Under the pieces are notes generated by a model. It saw only the letters and a list, made by a program, of their open reading frames with translations, searched no databases and had not been told where the DNA came from. From Rhizophagus irregularis (Eukaryota; Glomeromycota; Glomeromycetes; Glomerales; Glomeraceae), in assembly GCF_026210795.1 (NCBI RefSeq), contig NC_089438.1, forward strand, positions 3,059,501 to 3,123,500: a stretch of 64,000 bases of DNA. The letters run 5' to 3'. This document shows positions 47,501-59,393 of this stretch, one piece after another. Positions within the stretch are counted from its first letter, which is position 1, and each line of letters begins with the position of its first letter. A program made the translations under genes and the position numbers.

Positions 47501-47810
47501 CATTTATTATTTCTCAAATAATAATTTTCATATGATACAGAAATATTTTTTCATAAAATTTTATTGAAATATGAAATAATAATTTAAATAACCCTAATCA
47601 ATTATTTTTGGTTTGAATGAATTTTTATTTTATATCATATTTTACTATATGTATAGTACTTATTATAGTATAAACTTGATGAATAATTAACAAGCAGTTT
47701 AATAAAGCATTATAAAACAGGAGTGAGACAAATTCTTTGCATATAAAATTTTATTCAGATAAGGCTATTATTATAAACTGAAGTGTTACGGAAAATACAA
47801 CAAGCAACTA
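44580..47810. repeat. segmental duplication, copy 1
   Basis: The copy includes 3' flank, the eight-exon kinase and 5' flank. Its left edge shares AAATAAATAAATTATTTAAA and following sequence with copy 2 (about 50950); its 5' flank shares GTCATAACACTTTACTTA and a later GAGTGAGACAAATT-like block. Similarity fades near 47810. Copy 2 is at 50950-53865. Confidence 0.8.
44813..47023 (-). CDS. TKL-type kinase, eight exons with a 12-nt microexon
   Basis: Exons on the minus strand: 47023-46439, 46364-45584, 45495-45484, 45401-45360, 45299-45243, 45177-45121, 45036-44968, 44892-44813, giving 560 residues. Exon 1 encodes a leader, a Cys motif (ICENCNKEC..FCEHC), FSNWTSGNDNIDNLL, PEWIPYNNF, P-loop KGGFSKIYTA (third Gly replaced by Ser) and ILKKL. 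Exon 2 encodes hinge CYGLTQDPENGS, HRDLHSGN, SDLG, YIAPEV and a full C-lobe. Exons 3-8 add an acidic tail in small phase-1 exons (12, 42, 57, 57, 69 nt and the last). The exon 1 donor is GTTTGT, which is weak but conserved in the second copy. Catalytic residues are present. The substrate is unknown. Confidence 0.82.
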
Positions 47811-47995
47811 GACAACTAGGCCGGAGAACCTACTAATAAAAATTAAATAAAAAGAATGCACATTTCTCAATTATACACCAACTCATATATCTGTTCCATC
47901 TGCAAATACAACAAATAATAATCCTCTTTGCATAATAAACGATCATGATTTCAACAAAGGAAAGAATAAATAAATCACATCTTATTATATTAATA
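47024..47995. other. 5' flank of kinase copy 1
   Basis: No gene is seen. The first part is the probable promoter and is shared with kinase copy 2 (GTCATAACACTTTACTTA near 47080). Further out is AT-rich sequence up to the Tc1-like element. Confidence 0.4.
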
Positions 47996-48288
47996 GTGTT
48001 AAGATCTGGACCAAGGTTAATCCGTCAATCCGGCGGGTATCCAATTCGAAATTCATTTGGATCATCCGCTAGAATTTCAGTCGGATGACGGATGAATCCG
48101 GATAAAAAAGCGGACAAATTCGGATAATTCGTTTACTGTCAGGATGCTATCATTGATATGCCGATCATTTCCTTTTTGGATTTGATAACATTATTTCCTT
48201 TTTTGGAATTATAATTCTGGCCGGCACTATAAACTCAGCCAGAATTAAGCATGAATCCAAAATCCATAATTCATCCGGGTCGTAACAC
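47996..48288. mobile_element. Tc1/mariner-type MITE
   Basis: It is 293 bp long, flanked on each side by TA (47994-47995 and 48289-48290), with ends GTGTTAAGATCTGGA and, inverted, GTGTTACGACCCGGA. The interior has repeated CCGGAT and GGATGAATCC words and a fragment like the AATTCTGGCC family of MITEs. It has no coding capacity. TA duplication plus short inverted ends fits a Tc1/mariner derivative. Confidence 0.7.
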
Positions 48289-48652
48289 TAATTATATATA
48301 CAATATCCATCAATTCGTGAGAGTGTAAAATAACGCAAATTAATATGACGTCTCAGCCATAGACCTATTCATTTGTAGGTAGTGTTTCTCTACTTCTTAC
48401 GTTGAATCCCTTCTTTGTGGAACATACTACGTGTCAAGCGCATTAGAACCTGGATTTGTTCGACACTTACATTGCAACTTTTTTTTCGTCACAAGTCAGG
48501 TATACAAATGATTTCACAAGTCTCATGAGCATCGAGTCTGGAATGGTATATCAAGTTACTGTAAAAGTGCAATTGATTATCTTTTACAAAAGATTATTAA
48601 ATAGTTGAATTTTTCATACGCAGTCATACGCACGTGATCGTAATCGATCGAC

Positions 48653-48763
48653 AGTAATTCTGGCTAAATTTGTAATTCCGGCCGGAATTAAAATATTGAA
48701 AATTGTGTATCACTAGTATCATGTCTCGTGATACCACCGGAATTATAAATTTGCCAGAATTAC
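48653..48763. mobile_element. MITE with GTAATTCTGGC ends
   Basis: This is a 111-bp element with inverted ends GTAATTCTGGCTAAATTTGT and CGTAATTCTGGCAAATTTAT, both continuing into AATTCCGG. A fragment of the same family is near 39268-39318. Confidence 0.75.
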
Positions 48764-49144
48764 GTTACGATCTGTGGATATTCATCTTCGGAGCAAGAAT
48801 GAATTGGGTGGTACAATATTTTTGCAATTAGCTGTAAGAATAGAATCTTTATGATAATTCATGAAACATTGTATTAGTCTAACTTCCGCAAGTTTATGAA
48901 GGATATTAATAATTATTAGCTTATCCTTTTCTCATAATTAGTTTGCACAAATATATTATAATTAAATGGACTCACATCTATAAAAAAGCCATTACGTGAT
49001 AATTTAAGATCATTGTAACCAAAATGAAGGTAAATAATTTACTGCCTTAATCATATTGTTTACATGACTTAATAAAATCTTTAATCTTATCTTTATCCTT
49101 AATTATACAAAGGTTGACCTCAACTACTAGAAGATTTCAATTTT

Positions 49145-49960
49145 GAAGGATTATATCTCGTCAGTTCCTTTAACTTCAATAAATGTAATCAACCCATCTT
49201 GAAATAGTCGAAATTATATTTAAATTAACGATCTTTGATTCAATAATGTTTCTTATTTTTAAGTCCTGGGAAGTGGAATGTTGTTATGTGGTTCAATATC
49301 AGGATCCATATGAGAATTTAATAAATCTTTATAAAGTTGATTCAAAAGCTTTTGTAAGGACTCATTTTGTGTAAAATTCTTTAGATGATGATAAACTAAT
49401 TAAAGGTAATAAATTTTGTATAAATTTTGTATATCATTTTAAAGTTATTATCTATAAAGTTTGAATACATGTTCCCAAATTTTAATTTCAATTTCCTTCA
49501 TTTGTAAATCATTCTCTTTTAATAAGTGAAATAACGATTTTTCGGGTAACGAAGAAAGCCAAGTGATTTAATTATTTTTTTTCAAGAGTTTTAGCCATTA
49601 AATTTGTACATAATTGTTGAAGTTCTAATAAATTGTTAGATTGAAAACTTTTCGATATGTTAGTTCAAAATGTTGTTATATCCACCAGTATTGTTGTTAA
49701 TTAAATATTTTTTAAATACTGTAATCATGTTATCAACAATAAGATTTTACTATAGTATCTTGTTATAAAGGTTTAATAATTTCAAATATTAAAATTTTTG
49801 ACATTTTAAACTTATTAACATGCATTAATTTACCTTAAAATAATTTGAAAGGTTTCTAGTGAGATATTAAAGTTCTCCGTGAAAATAGAGAACGGTGAAA
49901 TAGGGTATCAATCATATTTGCACGAAATATTCTTACGTTGGGATCTTCATTTCAATAGTG
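49145..49960 (-). pseudogene. fragmentary BTB-BACK-TLDc gene
   Basis: On the minus strand the remains read EDPNVRIFRANMI (BTB, near 49925), then SNNLLELQQLC, SLPEKSLFHLLKENDLQMKE and KIWEHVFK (BACK), then ESKIVNLNIISTISRW joined directly to FIEVKGTDEI (TLDc). Frames change several times and the middle of the BTB and most of TLDc are deleted. It is a more decayed relative of the pseudogene at 20877-22324. Confidence 0.8.
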
Positions 49961-50821
49961 ACGCAAAATTGGATAGAAATTTTTAGGTATAGTTCAAAAG
50001 AAAAAAAAAAAAGAATTTATCGGATCATTTATAGTTTATATAAAACATGCAAACAGAATATGTTTCGTCCATTTTTTTTTTTTGAAAAAAGGTTATTATT
50101 GATTTATTCACATATCATTCTATTTACTTGACCATAATCAAATTTATTTTTTTTAAAAAAAATTTTTTAAATAATGCTAATGAATAGCGTAAAACTAATA
50201 AAAATCAAAGTTAATGGGTGGAATCATTTTCGAAAGGAATAAAGTAATAAAATACGTTTTATTTTGCAATTAGATGAAGAGCCGGCAATAATATTAATAT
50301 GAAGATTAACTTAAACTACATCGTTAATATTTCGAATAGTAAATGAAAATAAAAATAACATTAATTACATTTAAAAGCTTTTCTGTTTTTGCTGTTTGAG
50401 AATTCTTATTACATATTAAATGATTATCAAATTGCTTTACACAGTTTTTTTTTGCATAATTTTAAATTTAACTAGAACTGATTTACTTGATATTGAAAGG
50501 GTTATAGATCCTTCATCAGATCTACACCCCTAGTTGTCAAAAGAATTTATTCACAATCATTAGGTTTAAAATTGAATTATGTAATGAGTTCTTAAAAAAA
50601 TTTGTCATGAATAAGTAAAACTCATTCAAAGCTTTGATAAACACTATTAATGATTTGGTTTATTTTTAATTTATTTTTACTTATCATTATCAAAAAAAAA
50701 CACTAAGTTATACCTCTAATTGAAATTTATTAAAAAATTTAGTAAAAATTTTATAATAGTTAAAATCGAAACTAAAATATAATCTTTTTATTATATGTTA
50801 AAATATAGAAATTTTCTAACT
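49961..50821. other. intergenic region
   Basis: AT-rich with no recognised gene or structured repeat until MITE M3. Confidence 0.4.
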
Positions 50822-50940
50822 ATCATCGGGGGTGATGATCACCGGTGACTGAAATTATGACAATCGACCAGCATTAAAAAAAATATAGTGCCGGTAAAAA
50901 TTGATAATTTTGGCCAACGGTGATGATCACCCCCGGTGAT
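50822..50940. mobile_element. MITE M3, related to M1 and M2
   Basis: The left end reads ATCATCGGGGGTGATGATCA and the right end, inverted, ATCACCGGGGGTGATCATCA; the interior has TAGTGCCGGT. It abuts the edge of segmental-duplication copy 2. Confidence 0.65.
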
Positions 50941-50949
50941 TTGAAGTAA

Positions 50950-53865
50950 AAATCTAAAATATAAATAAATAAATAAATTATTTAAATTACAAACTAAATT
51001 CTTGAAAACATGCTATCTTACTACTCTAATCTTAGTGTTTAAATAATTTATAATAAAGAAAAATTCAATTGAAATAGTGTTTGTTAAATATAAATCTGTA
51101 TCTAAATGTCTAAATATATTATTTAAAAAATTTAGTTAATAACTATTTAAAGACAAATAATATTTCAAAATTGATATAAAAATTAATCCTTACTATCAGG
51201 AATTTCCAATTCATCTTGTTCTTCTGAATGAAGATTAGGATTATTGTGTACTTCATCCTCATCTATATTTAAAATAAAATTAGAATTAAAAAAAAAATTG
51301 TGATTACAAATAATTATTTTGCATACCAATATCAATATTCTTTCTTTGTTGTTGCATTATTTCTTCTCTATAATAATTATTTTGAACATCTAAAGAATTT
51401 TTGATATTCAATTTGTGGTAATTAAATTAGTTACTTTAATTTAGATTACTTACCAGATTTCGAGTTTATTTGTAATTTATTAGGTACTTCGGATAAGCTT
51501 TTACTATTATCTAGACAACAATTTATTATTAATATAATTAATTATTCATGTTGAAAATAAAATAAATTTGTAATTACCTTTGTTAATTAAAGTATCATTA
51601 TCACTTTGATTAACTGATTTACCAAAATCATCAACTAAATAGTATCAAAATATTAGTTAATGCACATGATTTAGTTTAATATCAATCTAATAATACTTAC
51701 TGTTATCAGGAACGTAGAAGTTGAAAGATTTACTATAAAATGCTATAAGTTCAAAAAATAATTAATTTTCTTAATTATTTATAAAATAAGACAATTTAAA
51801 AATAATTTATTACCTTCTAGTTCTTCTATTATTTTGATAAAAAAAAATAATGTTATTGATACATTAATATTCTTTAAATAATTAACTAGGAAAATAAATA
51901 ACTAGTATAATACCTTCTGTTGAATTTCTTGGTTCAGGAAGATTTTCAAATTGATGAACTTTACTCGTAAATAATCTGCTGCTATTTGTATAGTTTTCTA
52001 AATCACCTATTTCCAAACTATTATCTTCTTCCAGTTTGGTTAATAATTCATTTGGTTTATCTTGGTAGTAAAAATTAAGTTCTCTTATTCTTTTCCTAAG
52101 TGTTTCAATATCTGGTCTATTCAATGGATTAGCATCCCAACATTGTATCATTAAATTTTTATATTCTAAAGGAGTTCCTGATACAATTTTTGGTCTTATA
52201 CCATTAACAATATTCATAGCAAGATCATAATTATGTTCATAATTAATAAATGGTGGTTGTCCGGAAGAAATTTCCCACATAAGCATTGCAATACTATAAA
52301 TATCAGATTTAAAAGTCTGTTCTTTTCCAATAATAACCTCAGGTGCTATATAAGGAAGATTTCCATATATACTTTTTAATGGTTTATCGGCAGGTCCACA
52401 AAATCCAAGATCACTAATATAAAATTTATCTCTAAATAATATATTTCCAGAATGTAAATCCCTATGAATTGCATTTTCATAATTAATTCTGCAAAGTGAT
52501 AAAATTATATTAGCGGCAATTTGAATTCTTTTACTCCAGGTTAGTTGATTATGATGTTGTTGTAAATATTTTCTTAAATCTATATCCATTTTATTCATTG
52601 CAAGCATATAACTCCCATTAGATGGATCTTGTGTTAATCCAAAACATTGGACAATTTCTGGCCACTTATTGCTTATATTTAAATGTGATTTAGCCTACAA
52701 AAAAAAAGTGGTATTAAACTTTTTTAAGTACAAATTATCTTTTTAAAATATTTCCAGATTACAAACCTCTTCTAACCAACTTCGATTTGCATTTTCAACA
52801 TTTTCTAATTTTTTAAGTACTACAGTTTGTATTAATCCAGATTCTCCAATTCTATTTAAACGTTGTTCTTTAGAATCCCATTCATTATAACATCCATTAA
52901 TCCATTCTGCTGTATAAATTTCGGAAAATCCACCTTCTGTTAGATATTTAATATTTCGAAAATTATTATATGGAATCCATTCTGGTACTTGATCTGGAGT
53001 AATTACTTTCATCTGACATTCTTGTAATAAATTATCAATATTATCATTTCCAGATGTCCAGTTTGAAAAATTTGCTTTTAAATAATTCCGAACACAATGC
53101 TCACAAAACAATGTAGCCAAACATTCTTTGTCACAATTTTCACAAAATTTTTATTGCTTTAGCTTTTTCATTTTCTGTAAGCGATTCATCAGCAAGAATT
53201 GTTTGTATTTTAAATTCATATTGTTTATGTATATTATTGCAAATATCAAAATCTATTAAAGCAAACGCTCTATTAATTGCAGCCCAAACTAATTTTTCAC
53301 GAATATAAGACATGCTTAAATTTTAATAAGAATGAAATCTGAAACAAAAAAAAAGAAAGAAAAAGAAGTTAGTGTCATAACGTCATAACACTTTACTTAT
53401 CAAGCAAGTCATATAACCTAAATAAACGTTACATAATGTAAATCAAAAAATTGTACTACCCGAGTATGTGGTACTGATTTATTTTATACTTGTAATATAT
53501 AAATTTAAATGAAAAAAAAAATAGGTTAATTCAGTTAATAAATTAGAAATATCATTGTAATATGGAATGCTCGTTTCCATTATTATTATTTCTTAATAAT
53601 TATCATAAGGAATATTTTTTATAAAATTTTATTGAATTATGAAATGAAAAATTTTTAGATTTTTATTAAGATATTCTAAATATTTACTTCGCCTTGGATT
53701 AATTTTTATTTTATATATTGTACAGCAAACTTGATAAATAATTAAACAAACAATTTAACAAAGCAATATAAAACATAAATTTGGTTGAAGTGAGACAAAT
53801 TTCTTGCATGTAAAATTTTTTTTTTTATAATATTATAAATTGAAGTACTAGCCAGAGAATTAAAT
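50950..53865. repeat. segmental duplication, copy 2
   Basis: This is a direct copy of 44580-47810 with the same gene order and orientation, diverged throughout but clearly alignable in introns and both flanks. It is shorter by several small deletions. Confidence 0.8.
51183..53313 (-). CDS. TKL-type kinase copy 2, frameshifted N-terminus
   Basis: The exon layout matches copy 1: 53313-52767, 52694-51914, 51825-51814 (12 nt), 51742-51701, 51634-51578, 51510-51454, 51389-51327, 51262-51183. From the ATG at 53313 the frame reads into a stop near 53150, where about 60 bp found in copy 1 (between AINIL and ICENC) are missing and the frame shifts. Beyond that point the protein continues with CEHC, WTSGNDNIDNLL, PEWIPYNNF, P-loop EGGFSEIYTA, HRDLHSGN, SDLG, APEV and the acidic tail. 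An in-frame ATG at 53012 would still give the whole kinase domain without the Cys motif. It may be a working N-truncated kinase or an early pseudogene; the rest of the gene is intact, including all splice sites. Confidence 0.7.
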
Positions 53866-55242
53866 TCTTTTACGTTAATTAAGATTAATTTTTATCTAAA
53901 CAGTCATATACATAATCGGTTTGAGTTATAATTACAAACAACTTCTAAATTTTTATTCGTTTTATTTATTTTTTTTAATGAAACATGCAACGAAAGTATA
54001 CCAATTAAAAATTGGGTTGCCTTGTACACAATTCTGTATTTAGTTAATTATAAAATAACTGTAATACAGCATCAGATCTAAAAGGATAAATGACATGTTG
54101 TATAATGTTGTGTAATGTTCCGCTTGCTTTAGCCCATCATTTAATCTTACCATTTCTTACCGACTGTAAACTTTAAAACTCGTACAACTTGCTAAAACCG
54201 GAACCAAAAAAGTACGTAAGGGACTTAAAATAAAATGAATAAAGTAGTAATTTTAGGAAAATGATCAGATTTAAATAATATTTCATTAAATATATTCTTA
54301 TAAGTGAATTTTATAAAATAATTTAGCGTGATAGAATATTAAAAAGTTTAATCACGACGATCACGACATATTTTTCAAAACGAAATATCCACGCAGATTA
54401 TAATTCTTTTTATCCGTTAACGTACGAAATTCTAAATCAGTTCGTTAAAATGACATAACTCAAATAATTTATTTTATTACAAAAATAAATAAATACTATA
54501 AAGTGTTTATACGTCGTTATGTTACTCTTTATTTAAATATTTGATCATAAGACAAAAATAAATTAATTAAAAGCATGATATCTTTATAGAAAGGATGTAC
54601 GACAATTGGATCTAGCTACGATATGAAAAATTAGAATGCACGAGAAATTTCAGGTCCTTCTTCCAATCTGAATGATTACATCATAATTAACTTGATAAAC
54701 TTCAAGTAATCAGATTCAAATTTGTATGATATGCCTAGTTAAATATTATAACGTAAGGAACAAAAATATTAAAGAAAAAAAAAATTTTTTTAATAATTAA
54801 ATGAATAAAAGCGTTTCAAAACTATTTCAAAAAAAAAAATTGGATATATTAAGATTACATTGAATCATCTGATAATCATTAAAAATTATGAAATTTGGTG
54901 TTATGACATTTACAATTAAATAAATAATTAACAATTTTATCGTGGAAATTAAATTATTGTCAATTTTCAAATTTAATCTCAACATTTATTTGTCACTGCA
55001 CACGTGACTGACGAGGACGGTGGACTTTGCCTATTTGTCATTTTGTCACCTCCGTGATGAAAAAACCACGCCCACAAAATGGAAGTGCGTTAAATTTATT
55101 GATGAACAGTCATGATTTACAAATTACGCCTTTATCGTAACACCAATTTCTATAAATAGTCCAAATTTTTTTTTTTCTTTTTTTTCAAACTCGAAATTAT
55201 TTCCATAGTAAAAAAACTACCGCTTTTCTATACTTAAAAACA
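53866..55242. other. intergenic region and promoter of the 55-kb kinase
   Basis: No gene is seen. GC rises at 54990-55080 (CACGTGACTGACGAGGACGG and CCACGCCCAC), followed by a T/C-rich leader directly before the ATG, so this is probably the promoter. Confidence 0.45.
55001..55006. promoter_or_regulatory. CACGTG (E-box) upstream of kinase-Sel1 gene 1
   Basis: The site reads CACACGTGACTG, about 240 bp 5' of the ATG. The paralogue at 59394 has one as well (58908-58913). Function is inferred only. Confidence 0.35.
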
Positions 55243-57330
55243 ATGTCTAATAACACTGAACTTAAAATTACTGATAATTCAAATGAATGGATTAATTGGA
55301 TTGAAGAATCTATTACGAAAAAACAAATTAAATATTATGACTATAATCATTTTAATAATATGCAAGAAATTGGTTTTGGAAATTTTGGAAAAGTCTATCG
55401 TGCAAACTGGAAAAGTTATCATAGTTATTTAGCATTGAAATCTTTTTCTAATTTCAATGTCATGGCTAAGGAAATTGTTAATGAAGTAACTAACTACTAT
55501 TATATATTTGTCTTTATAATATATTAACGTAAATTATGTTCCTAATTTGTCAATTCTATTTTTGTTTAGATTAAACTTCATCATGAATTTGATTTTCATG
55601 AAAATATAATTCGCTTTTATGGCATTACAACAGGTATTATAAATGTTTTGAACATTCAGTTATTTTAATAAAATAAAATAAAAATCTAAATAAATTTTTT
55701 TCTTAAAAAAGAAAATCAAAGCAACAATTCAAAAAAATACTTGTTAGTTATGGAATATGCCAATAATGGTACCCTTCGAAACTATTTAGATGGATGTTAT
55801 AAAAATCTTACTTGGAATGGTAAATTAAATCTAGCATTTCAATTAGCTAATGCTATATCATTTTTGCATGATGAAGGGATCGTGCATCGTGATTTGGTAA
55901 GTTATTTACTATTAACATTTTATTAAAATATACTATTTGTAAGATTATTACTTAATATTATTCCAATTAATAATAATAGCACTCTAATAGCATATTAGTT
56001 CATAAGGATACCATTAAATTGGCTGATTTTGGATTATCAAAAAGGATCGATGAATCTTCCAATATTCAATCAAAAATATTTGGAATGGTTACTTATGTTG
56101 ATCCACAAACATTTAATAGAAAAAGAGATAGCAACAACAAAGTTCAAATATATTCATTGAATAAAAAGAGTGATGTTTATAGTATTGGCGTACTCTTATG
56201 GGAAATATCTAGTGGGCGGCCACCTTTTTGTAATGAGCCATACGATGTTGGTTTGGCTATGGAAATATTACATGGTCTTAGAGAAAAACCCATTCCCAAT
56301 ACACCTGATGATTATACAAAATTATATACTGGTAAAATACAAATAAAATTTTATTATGTTAATAATAGTTACAGTTATTAATTACAAGTTTATTTTATAT
56401 TTAGATTGTTGGAATAATGAACCAGATAATCGTCCAACTATCAATCAAGTTGTTGCAAAATTACATGTCCAATTATCAAGTGAACAGCAAAATGTTGTTG
56501 AAACTCCTAGTAATAATTTATTACATGAAGAAATGTCCAAACTTATTCAAAATTTTAATAATATGAATACAAAAGAAATACAAATTTCAATATCATCAGA
56601 GAAAAATATTGACATAATAGTTAATGAAATAATTCTCCTTCTTGATAATGTAGAAATGGATGATAGAAAACATAAAATTATTAATTACCTTAATAATCAT
56701 AATATAATTTTACAAGAAATTTATAGTTGGTTATTAAATAACCATAATAATTCAAATTCTTTTTTTTTACTTGGAGTATTTAATCATTTTGGAATTCTAA
56801 TTAATGTTGATAAACAAAAAGCATTCGAATTATATCAAAATGCGGCAAATTTAGAAAATGTATCTGGAATAATTAGTTTAGGATATTGTTATCAAGCAGG
56901 AATTGGGACCAGTATTGATTATCAAAAAACATTTAAATTATATCAAAAAGCAACAAATTTAGGAAGTGCGCGCGGAATGTATAATCTAGGAAATTGTTAT
57001 TATAGTGGAATTGGAACTAATATTGACAAACAAAAAGCATTTAGATTATATCAAAAATCTGCAAATTCAGAAAATACACCTGGAATGTATTTTTTAGGAA
57101 TTTGTTATTATTATGGAATTGGAACCAATGCTTATAAACAAAAGGCACTTGAATTATTCCAAAAAGTTGCAAATTTAGGACATTATATGGCTCAATGTCA
57201 TCTTGCTACTATGTATGAAAATGGAGATGGAGTTAAAAAGGACATAAATAAAGCAATTTATTGGTATACAAAATCTGCAGAACAAGGATATCAAGATGCT
57301 CAAAATAAATTAAATACTTTAATAAATTAA
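55243..57330 (+). CDS. kinase-Sel1 protein 1
   Basis: Five exons: 55243-55485, 55570-55633, 55712-55896, 55980-56331, 56405-57330, totalling 1770 nt, or 589 residues. The kinase comes first: INWIEESI leader, IGFGNFGKVYRA (full glycine loop), LALKSF, hinge YGITT, VMEYANNGTLR, HRDLHSNS (split by an intron), ADFG, then YVDPQ where APE is usual, and DVYSIGVLLWEISSG. Exon 5 finishes the C-lobe (CWNNEPDNRPT), adds a helical linker and about five Sel1-like repeats (LGNCYYSGIGTN, KAFRLYQKSA), ending at NKLNTLIN. The order is opposite to that of the Sel1-kinase at 26.6-30.1 kb. Catalytic residues are present, so it is likely active. The ATG at 55243 gives the whole conserved N-terminus. Confidence 0.87.
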
Positions 57331-59393
57331 AAGAATATAGTACTTGTAATTACATTATGTTTTCCATAATTTTTCTATAAATATAGCATATTCAGATAAT
57401 TTATAATCTCATCAAATAATGTAAAGTATCAATTTTATTGATAATATAGCAGACTCATTGAAGAAATAATGAAATATTCATTAAATATAATAAAATTTAA
57501 AACTTTACTTGGTAACATAAAATGTAATTAGTAAATTTTAAAATAATTAAAAGTCTGCACTTTATATATGCATAGTACACAAATTATTAAATTCCAATAA
57601 AAATCATAGAATTTAATTTTTTCGAAATTTGGTAGATAATATCATAATAGCAACTCAGTCAAAATTAGCTAACTTTTTTCAATTGTTAAAATAAAAATCA
57701 TGAATGTTACACTTGCCGATAATAAATTGTAAATGGATAGATACATTAAGAATATTAACATTACTTTATTATTTTTTATATTAATTAATACGTACCTTTT
57801 TAAAATTAAACAATTTTTAATTGTAAAATATTTCTTTGTTATGTTAAATAAAAGAACTTATTTATTTTCACAGGTACAAGATGCATGAGATGGATTATTT
57901 CATTAAATGTAGAAAGGAATAAATAAATAAATATATATATATATAACCAAACGAATTTCTAATGATTTCACCCATAAATAATTTTAAAATCAGTTTCTTG
58001 ACTTTTACACCCAGATAATCATTTATCGAAAATTTACAACAATTGTGGATATTTTTTATGTTGATCATTTGTTGATCATTGTCAAAAATTTTAACTCCGG
58101 CAAGAAATTTTAGAAATTTTCTATTGCCAATCATTCCCTAATTTATTATTGATCTAGCCATTTTGGTAAAAAAAGGTCCATTTATCATTAATCTTAAAAA
58201 AAAAAAGTACTTAGTACAGTACATAAGACGCTGAGTTCTTCTGTGCCACTATTGACTTGATAGATCATGAAGAAATTTACATTTCTTACTTTTATGTTGA
58301 TCATCAAAAAATTTTTTTACACAAAACAAAAAAAATTTCTAATATTTTCTAGTGAAATTAATTAATTTATTAAAAAAAAAAAATGGGAACTATTTAAGTT
58401 TAAAGCAAGATATTATTTATTTTAGCAATAAATTAAAAAAAAAATTGTTTTATTTTATGTTTTATGGAATAAAAAAAATATGAACATTTTTTAATTTTAA
58501 TTTAACGTGGTGACACAGGCAACTAATTTATTTACGTTTTCGCATTTTTTTTTTATGAAAATTATTAATAAAAAACGTTTTTACAACATTTTTGTTAAAA
58601 CAATTAAAAAACATTTACCTACTTTTTTTAAATAAGACACTTTTTTTAATTTTTTAATAATAGAATAAATTGAGCAATTTTTATTAAAAATAATAAAAAT
58701 TTTTTTTAATTTAGAAAAAGAAATTGGCCAATTTTCTATTGAAAAATAAAAAAAAAATTTCAATTTTTATAAAGAAATTTCCCAATTTTTTATCATAAAA
58801 TAATGTAGCACAGTTGCCTCCACATTGTTATATAGTAAAAGGGGCAAAAGGGGAATAAAGGAGAAATAAACAAATTTAACTAATAACCGGAAATCAGTAT
58901 CCGAAGTCACGTGAGGTTCAGAAAATGAATCGGAATTCCAGCTACAATTTTTTCCGGGCGACGCTATGTAAAGTTGTCAATTACTGCGCTTAATAATATC
59001 AAATTATCCCATACGACTTTATAGATACTTAGCTTAAGTAACTTTTATGACTTATATTTTGAAATGGTCAAATTGTTCATGTAACCTTCAATAATGTATG
59101 TGAAGTTCCTCATTCGTTTTGACTATTTTCATGTGAATGTGCGTTTAGTATATGTACAGAAAATTCAAGTAAAATAAACTAAGAAAAAAAATTATAAATT
59201 CATATTTCCATTGAAAAAAACTTCTAGAAATTGTGTATAGAATTCTAAAAAAAATTCCTTGTATAACATTAATTATTGCGGCTGATCAACAATTTATTTT
59301 GATTTACGTAAAGTAAATTCCTTAAATAGATTTATTCGGACTTTCACCAAATTTATATTGCTTTACTTCACTCATTATTTCTAATAAAATAAA
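57331..59393. other. intergenic region
   Basis: No gene is seen. AT-rich with long A and T runs (58300-58800). The CACGTG at 58908-58913 and a C/T-rich leader lie upstream of the next kinase. Confidence 0.45.
58908..58913. promoter_or_regulatory. CACGTG (E-box) upstream of kinase-Sel1 gene 2
   Basis: The site reads AAGTCACGTGAGG, about 480 bp 5' of the ATG; its core is shared with the site upstream of the paralogue. Function is inferred only. Confidence 0.3.
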
